Origin: CAVXYG01 sp963766005
GTDB taxonomy: Bacteria; Actinomycetota; Actinomycetes; S36-B12; GCA-2699445
Length of the DNA stretch: 55,452 bases
Direction: 5' to 3'
Assembly (NCBI GenBank): GCA_963766005.1
Contig: CAVXYG010000007.1
Location: 1-55,452, forward strand
Part shown: positions 37,670-46,533 of the stretch, one piece after another
Layout of the letters: each line of letters starts with the position of its first letter
Position numbering within the stretch: the stretch's first letter is position 1
The notes under the pieces: generated by a model
The model's input: only the letters and a program-made list of their open reading frames with translations
The model's database searches: none
What the model was told of the DNA's origin: nothing
Position numbers and translations under genes: made by a program

Positions 37670-40627
37670 CTACGTGCGCGGCTTCTCGCGCTGCTCGTAG
37701 GTCTCGATGACGTCGTCGACCTTGATGTCGTTGAACGAGCCGAGCCCGATACCGCACTCATACCCGTCACGGACCTCGGTGGCGTCGTCCTTGAACCTCC
37801 GCAGCGATTCCACGGACAGGTTGTTGGCCACGACGGCTCCGTCGCGGACGAGCCGCGCCGAGGCGTTGCGCCGGATGAGACCGGAACGCACCAGACACCC
37901 TGCGATCGTCCCGAACTTCGAGGAGCGGAAGATCTCGCGCACCTCGGCCGTACCGAGCTGCACCTCCTCGTAGACCGGCTTCAACATGCCCTTCAGCGCA
38001 CCCTCGACATCGTCGATGGCCTCGTAGATCACCGAGTAGTACCGGATCTCCACGCCCTCGCGCTCGGCGAGCTCGCTGACCTTGCCCTGCGGCCGCACGT
38101 TGAACCCGATGATGATCGCGTCGGAGGCCGCCGCCAGCATCACGTTGGTCTCGGTGATGGCACCGACACCGCGATCGATCACGCGCAGCGACACCTCCTC
38201 GCCCACGTCGAGCTTCATCAACGAGTCCTCCAGCGCCTCCACGGCACCAGACACGTCGCCCTTGAGGATGAGGTTGAGCTCCTGCACCTCGCCCTTCTCC
38301 ACCAGGTTGAGGAACTCCTCCAGGGTGCGGCGCGGTCGGGCCTTCGCCAGCGCGGCGTTGCGCTCCCGGGCCTGCCTCGTCTGGGCAATCTGCCGAGCCA
38401 CGCGATCCTCCGGCACGACCATGAAGGTGTCGCCGGCGCGCGGGACCGACGTCAGGCCCAGCACCTGGACCGGACGCGCGGGTCCGGCCTCCGCCACCGG
38501 GTCGCCGTGCTCGTCGATGAGCGCGCGCACCCGGCCGAAGGCTTCGCCGGCCACGATCGAGTCCCCGGCCCGCAGCGTTCCGCGCTGCACCAGCACCGTG
38601 GCCACAGGGCCGCGGCCACGGTCGAGGTGCGCCTCGATGGCCACGCCCTGCGCGTCCATCGTGTCGTTGGCGCGCAGGTCCAACGTGGCATCCGCGGTGA
38701 GCACGACCGCCTCGAGGAGTTCCTGGATCCCGAGCAGGTTCTTGGCCGACACGTCGACGAACATCGCATCGCCGCCGAATTCCTCGGCGACCAGGTTGTA
38801 CTCCGTCAACTGGGTGCGCACCTTCGTCGGGTCCGCCCCCTCCTTGTCGATCTTGTTCACCGCGACCACGATCGGGACACCAGCCGCCTGGGCGTGGTTG
38901 AGCGCCTCGATCGTCTGCGGCTTCACCCCGTCGTCGGCGGCCACCACGAGGATGGCCAGGTCGGTGACCTGGGCACCGCGCGCACGCATGGCGGTGAACG
39001 CCTCGTGGCCCGGGGTGTCGATGAAGGTGATCGGGCGTTCCTCGTCGCCGACGTCGGTCGTCACCTGATAGGCGCCGATGTGCTGGGTGATCCCGCCGGC
39101 CTCGCCGGCAACGACGTTGGCCGAGCGGATCGCGTCGAGCAGCTTGGTCTTGCCGTGGTCGACATGGCCCATCACGGTCACGACCGGGGGTCGGGACGCC
39201 AGGTCCTCCTCGCCGCCCTCGTCCTCGCCGTATTCCAGCTGGAAGCGCTCGAGCAGCTCGCGGTCCTCGTCCTCCGGGGAAACGACCTGCACGTCGTAGT
39301 TGAGCTCGCCGCCGAGCAGCTTCAGCGTGTCGTCGTCGACCGATTGGGTCGCGGTGACCATCTCGCCGAGCTTGAACAGCACCGTCACCAGATCGGCCGC
39401 ACTGGCGTTGATCCGATCGGCGAAGTCCGTCAGCGACGCGCCGCGCGGCAGCCGCACGACCTCGCCGTTGCCCTGCCGGATCTGCGTCCCGCCGACCGAC
39501 GGGGCCTGCATGTTGTCGAACTCTTGACGCTTCGCGCGCTTGGACTTGCGACCGCGGCTCGGGCGGCCACCGGGCCTGCCGAAAGCGCCGGGCGCATTCC
39601 CACGACCGCCGCGACCACCTGGGCCGCCGCGACCTGGCGGACCACCGCCGCCGGGACGACCGGCGAACCCGCCGGGACCGCCGGGACCGCCGGGACCGCC
39701 GCTGCCGGGGCGAGCGCCGAACCCACCGGGACGGCCGCCGGGACCGCCGCCGCCGGGACCACGACCGCCGGGACCGCCGCCGCCAGGACGCTGGCCCTGT
39801 CGGCCGGGACCGCCGGGACCGCCGGGACCACGACCACCCGGGCCGGGTCGACCCGGTGCCGGACGCGCCGGTCGGGGCATGGTCCCCGGGTTCGGGCGCG
39901 GGGCGCCGGGGACGCCGCCGGCCGGCCGCGGAGGCATGGCACCGGGTGACGCCTCACGCATGCCGGAGCCGCCGGAGTACGGGTTGTTGCCCGGACGCGG
40001 CTGCCTAGGCCCGGCACCGGGCGAGGAGAAGGGATTGTTCCCGGGGCGCGGCCCGGATGGGCGCGCGGAGCCCGGGGTCGGGCGCGGACCGCTCGGCCCG
40101 GCGGCAGGACGCTGCGCGGGGCTGGAACCGGGCCGGGGCTGGCCCGGGGTCGCCGAGCCGGGCGTCGTAGACCCTGGGGCCGTGGATCCGGGCGTCGCAG
40201 ACCCTGGGGCCGTGGATCCCGGGGTCGTGACGCCGGGGGCCGGCCTGCCAGGACCCGCGGGACTCGGCGCCACGGGGCGGCCGGTCGAGCCCGGGGTGGG
40301 CTTGGGAGCCCCTGCTCCCGGTGTCGGGCGAGGGCCCGGCGTCGTCGGAGTGCCCGTCGGGGCCGCCGGAGCACCACCGCCCGGCGTTGCCGTCGTCGGC
40401 CGGTGACTGCCGGGCGTCGGCCTGGAGCCGGAGCGCTCGCCAGCAGTGGTTCGACCGCCGGACTTGCCGGGATCGCCCATCTTGGCACGGAAGCGGCGCA
40501 CGACCGGTCCTTCGACCGTGGAGGAGGCGGACTTGACGTACTCCCCCATGTCCTGCAGCTGCTTGACTACGTCTTTACTTTCGAGCCCGAACTCCTTGGC
40601 GAGTTCGTAAACCCGGACTTTCGACAC
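37670..40627 (-). CDS. infB: Translation initiation factor IF-2
   Basis: The protein has 985 residues from GTG 40627. The IF2_N domain comes first (VRVYELAKEFGLESKDVVKQL). It is followed by about 310 residues of Pro/Gly/Arg/Ser low-complexity sequence with a 10-residue repeat around GSTAPGSATP, then by a second IF2_N-like segment (LPRGASLTDFADRINASAADLVTVLFKLG). The GTPase domain carries GHVDHGKT (G1), the G2 Thr in AGGITQHIGAYQV, DTPGHEAF (G3), and NKIDKE (G4). Domains II to IV are complete and end in IEDVIETYEQR-like DVIETYEQREKPRT. It delivers initiator tRNA to the 30S subunit. Long Gly/Arg-rich linkers are common in actinobacterial IF-2. Confidence 0.96.
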   Translation of the reverse strand: MSKVRVYELAKEFGLESKDVVKQLQDMGEYVKSASSTVEGPVVRRFRAKMGDPGKSGGRTTAGERSGSRPTPGSHRPTTATPGGGAPAAPTGTPTTPGPRPTPGAGAPKPTPGSTGRPVAPSPAGPGRPAPGVTTPGSTAPGSATPGSTAPGSTTPGSATPGQPRPGSSPAQRPAAGPSGPRPTPGSARPSGPRPGNNPFSSPGAGPRQPRPGNNPYSGGSGMREASPGAMPPRPAGGVPGAPRPNPGTMPRPARPAPGRPGPGGRGPGGPGGPGRQGQRPGGGGPGGRGPGGGGPGGRPGGFGARPGSGGPGGPGGPGGFAGRPGGGGPPGRGGPGGRGGRGNAPGAFGRPGGRPSRGRKSKRAKRQEFDNMQAPSVGGTQIRQGNGEVVRLPRGASLTDFADRINASAADLVTVLFKLGEMVTATQSVDDDTLKLLGGELNYDVQVVSPEDEDRELLERFQLEYGEDEGGEEDLASRPPVVTVMGHVDHGKTKLLDAIRSANVVAGEAGGITQHIGAYQVTTDVGDEERPITFIDTPGHEAFTAMRARGAQVTDLAILVVAADDGVKPQTIEALNHAQAAGVPIVVAVNKIDKEGADPTKVRTQLTEYNLVAEEFGGDAMFVDVSAKNLLGIQELLEAVVLTADATLDLRANDTMDAQGVAIEAHLDRGRGPVATVLVQRGTLRAGDSIVAGEAFGRVRALIDEHGDPVAEAGPARPVQVLGLTSVPRAGDTFMVVPEDRVARQIAQTRQARERNAALAKARPRRTLEEFLNLVEKGEVQELNLILKGDVSGAVEALEDSLMKLDVGEEVSLRVIDRGVGAITETNVMLAAASDAIIIGFNVRPQGKVSELAEREGVEIRYYSVIYEAIDDVEGALKGMLKPVYEEVQLGTAEVREIFRSSKFGTIAGCLVRSGLIRRNASARLVRDGAVVANNLSVESLRRFKDDATEVRDGYECGIGLGSFNDIKVDDVIETYEQREKPRT
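40161..40220. repeat. Two 30-bp tandem repeats inside infB
   Basis: The units at 40161-40190 and 40191-40220 differ at two positions (the 8th and the last base). Each encodes ten residues of the Pro/Ser/Thr/Ala/Gly linker (TPGSTAPGSA-like), in frame. The unit length is a multiple of three, so copy number can vary without breaking the gene. Confidence 0.85.
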
Positions 40628-40714
40628 GACTCTCCTGTCTGGGTCCGGGCTCTTCGTTGCCGCGGACCGTCAGTTGGTGGACACGTTCATCGGTGGACGC
40701 TCATGACTGGGCGT

Positions 40715-41068
40715 TCATCGGGCGCTCATTCCATTCGCTCCGGAACTCTCGACGGACATGGCACCGGCCGGTGGCCGGCGGTCAGACACGTGCGCGGCGA
40801 CCCAAGCCACGAGATCGTCGGTCCGCAAGTCGGGCACACGAAGCGCCCGCTGCAACGACTTCCTCCGGATCGCCAACTGCGTGCATTCCATAGTGGCGTG
40901 CACATTGGCTCCTCGCCCGGGCAACCGGCGCCGCGGATCGGGTGTCGCGACTCCGCTCACCGCCACTACACGCAGCAGCGAGTTTCGCGGAGCCACTGCC
41001 CGACACCCGGCGCAGGTGCGCTGGGGCCCCGATGGCCTGGACTCAGCGCCCACAGGGGAACTGACCAC
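40715..41068 (-). CDS. ylxR: YlxR family RNA-binding protein (DUF448)
   Basis: The protein has 117 residues. RTCAGCRAVAPRNSLLRVVAV is the YlxR signature, followed by RRLPGRGANVHATMECTQLAIRRKSLQRALRV. YlxR proteins are small nucleic-acid-binding proteins encoded between nusA and infB in many bacteria, as here. The start is GTG 41068, seven bases after the nusA stop. A later start would still keep the CxxCR motif. About 87 bases separate it from infB. Confidence 0.88.
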   Translation of the reverse strand: MVSSPVGAESRPSGPQRTCAGCRAVAPRNSLLRVVAVSGVATPDPRRRLPGRGANVHATMECTQLAIRRKSLQRALRVPDLRTDDLVAWVAAHVSDRRPPAGAMSVESSGANGMSAR

Positions 41069-41075
41069 AGTTAGT

Positions 41076-42074
41076 CTACCCCGACTCGGGGGCCGCGGGA
41101 GACGAGGCGGGCTCGGTATCGGAGCGGATATCGATCCGCCACCCGGTCAACCGGTTGGCCAATCGGGCATTTTGCCCCTCCCGTCCGATCGCCAGCGACA
41201 ACTGGTAGTCCGGCACGACGACCCGTGCCGCTCGCGCCACGGGGTCCACGATCGTGACCGAAGAGACTCGCGACGGCGACAACGCGCTGGCCACGAAGCG
41301 GGCGGGATCCTCGTCGTAGTCCACAATGTCGATCTTCTCGCCGTTCAGCTCGGCCATGACTGCGCGGACCCGCTGTCCCATCGGCCCGATACAGGCCCCC
41401 TTGGCGTTCACGCCCGGCTTGGCGGCGGCCACGGCGATCTTGGTGCGATGGCCCGCCTCCCGCGCAATCGCCGGGATCTGCACCGAACCGTCGGCGACCT
41501 CCGGGACCTCCAGCGCGAACAACTGCTTCACCAGGCCGGGATGACTGCGGGACACCGTGACCAGCGGCCCCTTGGGCCCGCGCCGAACGCTCGTGACCAC
41601 GCAGCGCAGCCGGGTGCCATGGGCGTACTGCTCGCCCGGCGCCTGCTCCGACGGCGGCAGCAGTGCCTCCAGTTCGCCGAGGTCCACCCTGACCACACGG
41701 GGATCGGTGCTCTGCTGCACGACGCCGGAGACCAGGTCGCCCTCCCGGGCGGCGAACTGCTTGAAGGTGACATCCGAGCTCGCCTCCTGCAGCCGGTGCA
41801 CCAGCACCTGCCGCGCTGTGGCGGCGGCGATCCGGCCGAAGCCGTCGGGTGTGTCGTCGTACTCGCCGATCTTGTTGCCCTCGTCATCCATCTCGGCGGC
41901 CCACACCGTCACATGGCCGTTGGAGCGGTTGAGCTCCACGCGCGCCTGCGCGGCGTGCTTGGGCACCCGCTGGTAGGCAAGCGCCAGCGCATCCTCGATG
42001 GCCTCGACGACGACATCGAGCGACAGGCTCCGTTCGCGGACGAGCGTCTTCAGTGCGGCGACGTCGATATCCAT
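41076..42074 (-). CDS. nusA: Transcription termination/antitermination protein NusA
   Basis: The protein has 332 residues from ATG 42074, one base overlapping the rimP stop. It has the NusA N-terminal domain (DIDVAALKTLVRERSLSLDVVVEAIEDALALAYQR), an S1 domain (GDLVSGVVQQSTDPRVVRVDLG), KH1 (GHRTKIAVAAAKPGVNAKGACIGPMGQRVRAVMAELNGEKIDIVDYDEDP) and KH2 (PDYQLSLAIGREGQNARLANRLTGWRIDIRSD). It lacks the C-terminal acidic repeats of E. coli NusA, as is normal in actinobacteria. Acts on RNA polymerase pausing, termination and rRNA transcription. Confidence 0.95.
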   Translation of the reverse strand: MDIDVAALKTLVRERSLSLDVVVEAIEDALALAYQRVPKHAAQARVELNRSNGHVTVWAAEMDDEGNKIGEYDDTPDGFGRIAAATARQVLVHRLQEASSDVTFKQFAAREGDLVSGVVQQSTDPRVVRVDLGELEALLPPSEQAPGEQYAHGTRLRCVVTSVRRGPKGPLVTVSRSHPGLVKQLFALEVPEVADGSVQIPAIAREAGHRTKIAVAAAKPGVNAKGACIGPMGQRVRAVMAELNGEKIDIVDYDEDPARFVASALSPSRVSSVTIVDPVARAARVVVPDYQLSLAIGREGQNARLANRLTGWRIDIRSDTEPASSPAAPESG

Positions 42075-42619
42075 CAGTCCTCCTGCTCTCGGGCGGCCAC
42101 GAACTCGACCTGGACCACTGCCTTGCGGATATCGGCCGCGCGGACCGTCACCACGGCGCCGCCGATCTCGAGATCGATCGAGTCCGGCGCGGCGTCGTCG
42201 GCCTCCCCGGACACCCCCACGATCCGACCCACCCGAGCTGATCCGTCGCTGCCGGTGATGCGCACCAGGCGCCCCGCGTTGCGGCGCCAGTGCCGTCGCA
42301 GCGTCAGCGGCCGATCTACGCCCGGACTCCCGACATCGAGCACGTAGGAGCGCGCACCCATGGCCTGACTGTCCTCGATCGCCGCCGACAGGCTGCGCGA
42401 CAGGTCGGCGACCTGGTCCAGCGTCACTCCGCCGTCGGTGTCCACCAGGACTCGAAGCAAGAGCCGGCCGCCCGCCGGGCTCAACCGGACATCCTCCACA
42501 TCGAGACCGGCCTCGCCGATGATCGGAGCCATGACTGCGCTCACGGCCTCCAGTGCTGCCGGGTCCTGGGGCCGGCGGTCCTGGTCCGGGTGGTCCGATG
42601 CGGTGCTTCGACCACTCAT
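42074..42619 (-). CDS. rimP: Ribosome maturation factor RimP
   Basis: The protein has 181 residues. AVMAPIIGEAGLDVEDVRLSPAGGRLLLRVLVDTDGGVTLDQVADLSRSLSAAIED is the RimP N-terminal domain. YVLDVGSPGVDRPLTLRRHWRRNAGRLVRI completes the signature, and a small SH3-like C-domain follows. It aids late 30S assembly. It is the first gene of the rimP-nusA-ylxR-infB-rbfA-truB-ribF direction. The 119-base gap upstream should hold the promoter and separates it from the divergent DUF4439 pair. Confidence 0.93.
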   Translation of the reverse strand: MSGRSTASDHPDQDRRPQDPAALEAVSAVMAPIIGEAGLDVEDVRLSPAGGRLLLRVLVDTDGGVTLDQVADLSRSLSAAIEDSQAMGARSYVLDVGSPGVDRPLTLRRHWRRNAGRLVRITGSDGSARVGRIVGVSGEADDAAPDSIDLEIGGAVVTVRAADIRKAVVQVEFVAAREQED

Positions 42620-42738
42620 GCCGCCTCCAGGATCCAGTTCGCGAACAACAGTTGTGTGCGACCGACGGTTGCCCGGCCACAGGGCAGAATAGCGACATCG
42701 GCGCCGCAGTGCCGCATCACGACCAGCGAGGGGCGGGC

Positions 42739-43275
42739 ATGCAGATCGATCGGCGAGCCCTGCTCATCGGCGGCTCGGCCGTCGCGGCGGGGCTGGCGGT
42801 CGGTGCAGTGGGCGGCCGACTCGGCTGGTGGGACGTCGACATCCTCGGCCTGGGCAACCCCGACGACGCGTTGCTCCGGGTGGCGCGCCGCGCCGAGGCG
42901 GCGCTGATTCGGGCCTACGACATCGTCGCCGAGGACCCGACGACGGCGAACGCGACGCTGGGTTCGCGGCTGGCGGCCTACCGCCAGCACCACGTGGACC
43001 ACCTCGTCGCGCTCGGCGGCGGCCAACGCGACATCGACGATGCTCCCGCACCCGGCCAGGCCGGCCCCGAGCAGCCCGCCGGCGCACCGCCGCCCGTGCC
43101 CGCCCTGCCGGAGGACTCAGCGATGCTGCCCGGCTATTTCGCCCAGCTCGAACAGCGCCATGCGGACCTCGTCGCGACAGGGGCGCGGATCGCCCAGCGC
43201 GGCGACGTGGCCCGCCTCATGGCCCTGATTCTCGCCGGCGAGTCGGCGAACACCGCTGGGTGGACCGATGCCTGA
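42739..43275 (+). CDS. Tat-signal-like exported protein, partner of DUF4439
   Basis: The protein has 178 residues from ATG 42739. The N-terminus MQIDRRALLIGGSAVAAGLAVGAVGG resembles a twin-arginine leader with its hydrophobic core, though the RR context is not a perfect Tat consensus. The rest is helical and Ala-rich (DALLRVARRAEAALIRAYDIVAED..., LAAYRQHHVDHLVALGG) with a Pro/Gly-rich insert. The HxxH-type segment and helices look ferritin-like but I cannot assign a family firmly. It overlaps the DUF4439 gene by eight bases. In mycobacteria a similar gene pair (Rv2843-Rv2844, from memory) lies beside proS and rimP. Confidence 0.75.
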   Translation: MQIDRRALLIGGSAVAAGLAVGAVGGRLGWWDVDILGLGNPDDALLRVARRAEAALIRAYDIVAEDPTTANATLGSRLAAYRQHHVDHLVALGGGQRDIDDAPAPGQAGPEQPAGAPPPVPALPEDSAMLPGYFAQLEQRHADLVATGARIAQRGDVARLMALILAGESANTAGWTDA

Positions 43276-43690
43276 GGAACTCGCCGAGGCGTGGCGCGCC
43301 GTCATCCTGGCAGAGGCTGCGGTGTCCTACGCCTATGGCGCCGCCGGGCCGCTGCTCGGGGACGGGGAGCGGCAATTGGCGGCCCAGGCCTACGACGCGC
43401 ACGAGCAGTCGCGCGATGCTGCGCTGCTCGCCCTGACCTCGTCCGGGGCGCCGCCGATCGGCATCCCGGCGTTCTTCTCGCTGCCCGCCGACCTTGACGG
43501 GCCGACGGCGGCGCGCTCCCTCCTGGCCACCGTCGAGTCCAGGCTGTCGCTCACCTACGCCGACCTGGTCGCGGTGCTGCCGATGAGCGAGCGTCAGCTC
43601 GGCATCGACGGCCTGCTCGCCGCCACCGCCCGGGCACTGGATTGGGGAGCTCAACCCGGACCCTGGGGCGCAGCCGTTCCGGCGGACTGA
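43268..43690 (+). CDS. DUF4439 ferritin-like protein
   Basis: The protein has 140 residues from ATG 43268. LAEAWRAVILAEAAVSYAYGAAGPLL and AYDAHEQSRDAALLALTSSGAPPIGIPAFFSLP fit the DUF4439 four-helix family. Function is unknown. The protein is probably not exported on its own because it has no signal peptide. The eight-base overlap with the Tat-leader gene suggests that the two products work together. The convergent proS gene ends 50 bases away. Confidence 0.85.
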   Translation: MPEELAEAWRAVILAEAAVSYAYGAAGPLLGDGERQLAAQAYDAHEQSRDAALLALTSSGAPPIGIPAFFSLPADLDGPTAARSLLATVESRLSLTYADLVAVLPMSERQLGIDGLLAATARALDWGAQPGPWGAAVPAD

Positions 43691-43740
43691 TCGCGTCGAG
43701 GGCGGGCGTCGGCGCCGGACTGCTCAACTGCGCGAAGGCC

Positions 43741-45507
43741 CTAGGGCTGGGCCGCAACCATGTCGGTGATCGTCGCCACTGCCTGGTGCAGCGGGATTGC
43801 CGTGCGCTCGCCGCTGCGGCGCAGCTTCACCTCGACGAAGCCGTCGGCGAGCTTCTTGCCGACGACCACGATCACCGGCACGCCGAGCAACTCGGAGTCG
43901 TTGAACTTCACGCCGGGCGAAACGCCGCGGCGGTCGTCGAACAGGACCTGAAGTCCCGACGCCTCGAGATCGCGCGACAACTCCTCGGCAGCCGCCATCA
44001 CCGCCGCGTCCTTGCCGGTGGCGATGAGGTGGACATCGGCCGGGGCGACCTCGCGCGGCCAGCACAGCCCGGCAGCGTCGTAGGACTGCTCGGCGATCGC
44101 GGCCACCGCGCGGGAGACGCCGATGCCGTAGGAGCCCATGGTGACCGTCTGGAGCTTGCCGTTGGCGTCGAGCACCTTGAGGTCCAGCGCCTCGGCGTAC
44201 TTGCGCCCGAGCTGGAAGATGTGGCCGATCTCGATCCCCCGGTCGATCGCCAGCGCCGACCCGCAGCGCGGACAGCTGTCACCGTCGCGAACCTCGGCGG
44301 CCTCGATCACCCCGTCGGCACCGAAGTCCCGCCCCATGACGAGATCGAACACATGGCGACCGTGCTGGTTGGCGCCGGTGATCCAGCGCGTGCCCGGCAC
44401 GACCCGGGGGTCGAGGAGGTAGCGGATCCCCGTCGCGGAGTCGGCACCGAGCGCCTGCGGCCCGATGTAGCCCTTGACGAGACCCGGGTGGGCGGCGAAG
44501 TCGGCGTCCTCGAACGGCGCTGGGACCCCTGGATGCAGGCCGGCCTCCAACCGCTTCATGTCGACTTCCCGGTCGCCGGGCAGACCGATGACGAGCGGTT
44601 GGGTGCTGCCGTCGGGGTAGGTCACCTTGAGCACGACGTTCTTCAACGTGTCGCCCGCCGTCCAGGACCGGTCCGGCCGGGGCTGCTCGGCGTTCGCCAG
44701 CGCCACGAGGCTGTCGATCGTCGCGCTGTCGGGGGTGTCCTCGGGATGGGCCTGCGGCGCCTGCGCCATCTCTGGGGAGTGCGGGACCGGTGTCGTCACG
44801 GCCTCGACGTTGGCGGCGTACCCGCAGGAGTGGCAGCGCACGAAGCTGTCCTCGCCATACTCGCAGGGGGCCAGGAATTCCTCCGACGCCGAGCCGCCCA
44901 TGGCACCCGACTGCGCCGAGACGATGACGTAGCCGAGTCCCAGCCGCTCGAACGTGGCGATATAGGCATCGCGGTGCCGGTCGTAGGAGGCCTGCAGGCC
45001 GGCATCATCGACGTCGAAGGAGTAGGAGTCCTTCATCACGAACTCGCGGCCGCGCAGGATGCCGGCGCGCGGTCGCGCCTCGTCGCGGTACTTGGTCTGG
45101 ATCTGGTACAGGCTCACCGGCAAGTCCTTGTAGGAGGAGTACTCCCCCTTGACCAGCAGCGTGAACATCTCCTCGTGCGTGGGCCCGAGCAGGTAGTCCG
45201 CCTGCTTGCGGTCCTGCAGCCGGAACAGCGTGTCGCCGTACTCCGTCCAGCGATGGGTTGCCTCATACGGCTCCCGCGGCAGCAGGGACGGGAAATGGAC
45301 CTCCTGGAAGCCCGCGCCGTCCATCTCCTCGCGGACGATGCGCTCCACATTGCGGTAGACCCGGTACCCCAGCGGCAGCCACGTGAAGATCCCCGGTGCG
45401 ACCCGGCGGACGTAGCCGGCGCGCACGAGCAACCGATGGCTGGGCACCTCGGCGTCTGCCGGATCCTCGCGCAGGGTTCGCAGGAACAGAGTGGACATCC
45501 GCAACAC
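43741..45507 (-). CDS. proS: Prolyl-tRNA synthetase (bacterial type)
   Basis: The protein has 588 residues from GTG 45507, with AGGAG six bases before it. Class II motifs are visible: motif 2 in YRDEARPRAGILRGREFVMKDSYSFD and motif 3 in MGSYGIGVSRAVAAIAEQ. The large insertion with the cis-editing (YbaK-like) domain lies between them (LVALANAEQPRPDRSWTAGDTLKNVVLKV). Cys pairs RCHSCG and CPRCG lie on either side of that insertion. The C-terminal anticodon-binding domain (ADVHLIATGKDAAVMAAAEELSRDLE) is intact. Confidence 0.96.
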   Translation of the reverse strand: MLRMSTLFLRTLREDPADAEVPSHRLLVRAGYVRRVAPGIFTWLPLGYRVYRNVERIVREEMDGAGFQEVHFPSLLPREPYEATHRWTEYGDTLFRLQDRKQADYLLGPTHEEMFTLLVKGEYSSYKDLPVSLYQIQTKYRDEARPRAGILRGREFVMKDSYSFDVDDAGLQASYDRHRDAYIATFERLGLGYVIVSAQSGAMGGSASEEFLAPCEYGEDSFVRCHSCGYAANVEAVTTPVPHSPEMAQAPQAHPEDTPDSATIDSLVALANAEQPRPDRSWTAGDTLKNVVLKVTYPDGSTQPLVIGLPGDREVDMKRLEAGLHPGVPAPFEDADFAAHPGLVKGYIGPQALGADSATGIRYLLDPRVVPGTRWITGANQHGRHVFDLVMGRDFGADGVIEAAEVRDGDSCPRCGSALAIDRGIEIGHIFQLGRKYAEALDLKVLDANGKLQTVTMGSYGIGVSRAVAAIAEQSYDAAGLCWPREVAPADVHLIATGKDAAVMAAAEELSRDLEASGLQVLFDDRRGVSPGVKFNDSELLGVPVIVVVGKKLADGFVEVKLRRSGERTAIPLHQAVATITDMVAAQP

Positions 45508-45552
45508 GGGAGCTCCTGATGATCGGGGTCACGCCAGGGTATCGAAGGGCGC

Positions 45553-46470
45553 TCAAGCCCAGAACGCGCGCAACGAAGCGATGTCCTGCGCGGCCTGCCG
45601 GCGGCCCATGTCCACACCGTCGGCCACCGAGTCCGGCGACATGATGTCGTACCCCTCGGGCACGGAGGGCGAGCGGAGGAAGACGCTGGTGCCGCTCGCG
45701 CGCAGCGCCGCCAACTCCTGTTGCATGGCGTCCACCGAGATCGTGAATCCGGCGCTCGGCAGCTGCTCGTCGCCCACCATCGACAGCACCACGGCCCGGG
45801 ACGAGCCTGCCACGATGTCGCTGTGCGTCCCGGTGCCGAAGACCCCGCCGTCCATGCAGCGCCGATCATGGATCCACTGCGGCGCGAACACTCCGGGCAG
45901 AGCGCTGCTGGCGGCGACCGCGGTGGCCGGGCGCACGCGGGTCCGCCGGTCCGCCACGATGCGCTCGCCGGTGTAGGTGTCGACGCAGGTGATGCGCAGC
46001 CGATCCCCGACGGGCCAGCGCGGATCCAGCAGCAGGCCGATATTGCGGCGCATCTTCCTGGCCGACGGGGCCTGGGCCGCCAGCGCTGCGTGGCCGATCT
46101 CCTGCAGGGTCGTCGGCTCGTTGTCGGTTGCTGCCACGACGAGGTCCACTGCGCGCTGCTGGCTCGGGTGGAGGTCGCCGACGGGGGCGAGGAAGGAGAC
46201 CAGGGCCGTGGCGCGCGTGAAGAGGTCCGCCAACCGGGCGAAGCGCCCGATGCCGCCGGTGCACAGCAGGCACCCCACCAGGGCCCCGGCCGATGTCCCC
46301 ACGACGCGCTCCGCACGGCCCAGATCGACCCCGGCGTCGGCAGCCGCCGCGATGTAGGCGGTCTGCCAGGCGATGAAGAACACCCCGCCGCCGCCGAGCA
46401 CCACCGTGCGGTCGAGGCCGGCGCCGAACCGCGCCGTGAAGTCCAGCGGTACCGCATCGAGGGTGGTCAT
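45553..46470 (-). CDS. Patatin-like phospholipase/esterase
   Basis: The protein has 305 residues from ATG 46470 (MTTLDAVPLDF). The catalytic pieces are present: the oxyanion Gly-rich loop VVLGGGGVFFIAWQTAYI, the nucleophile motif GTSAG in RVVGTSAGALVGCLL, and the Asp in MDGGVF. Patatin-like proteins hydrolyse lipid acyl esters. The substrate is unknown. No signal peptide or membrane helix was seen, so the protein is presumably cytoplasmic or peripheral. It follows a gap of 63 bases after the GNAT gene and is 45 bases from proS. Confidence 0.88.
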   Translation of the reverse strand: MTTLDAVPLDFTARFGAGLDRTVVLGGGGVFFIAWQTAYIAAAADAGVDLGRAERVVGTSAGALVGCLLCTGGIGRFARLADLFTRATALVSFLAPVGDLHPSQQRAVDLVVAATDNEPTTLQEIGHAALAAQAPSARKMRRNIGLLLDPRWPVGDRLRITCVDTYTGERIVADRRTRVRPATAVAASSALPGVFAPQWIHDRRCMDGGVFGTGTHSDIVAGSSRAVVLSMVGDEQLPSAGFTISVDAMQQELAALRASGTSVFLRSPSVPEGYDIMSPDSVADGVDMGRRQAAQDIASLRAFWA

Positions 46471-46533
46471 GGAGGCGAACCTATCGCCGCACGGGCACCG
46501 GCACCGCAGCAACGGCGCAGCCCGCCGCCCACG

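Noticed and set aside
38082..39299. Several plus-strand open frames over infB
   Set aside because: They are antisense to the GTPase and linker of IF-2, with compositions typical of reverse-frame shadows.
40161..40220. CRISPR-like short repeats
   Set aside because: The repeats are directly adjacent with no spacers, in frame within infB, and encode a Pro/Ser/Thr linker.
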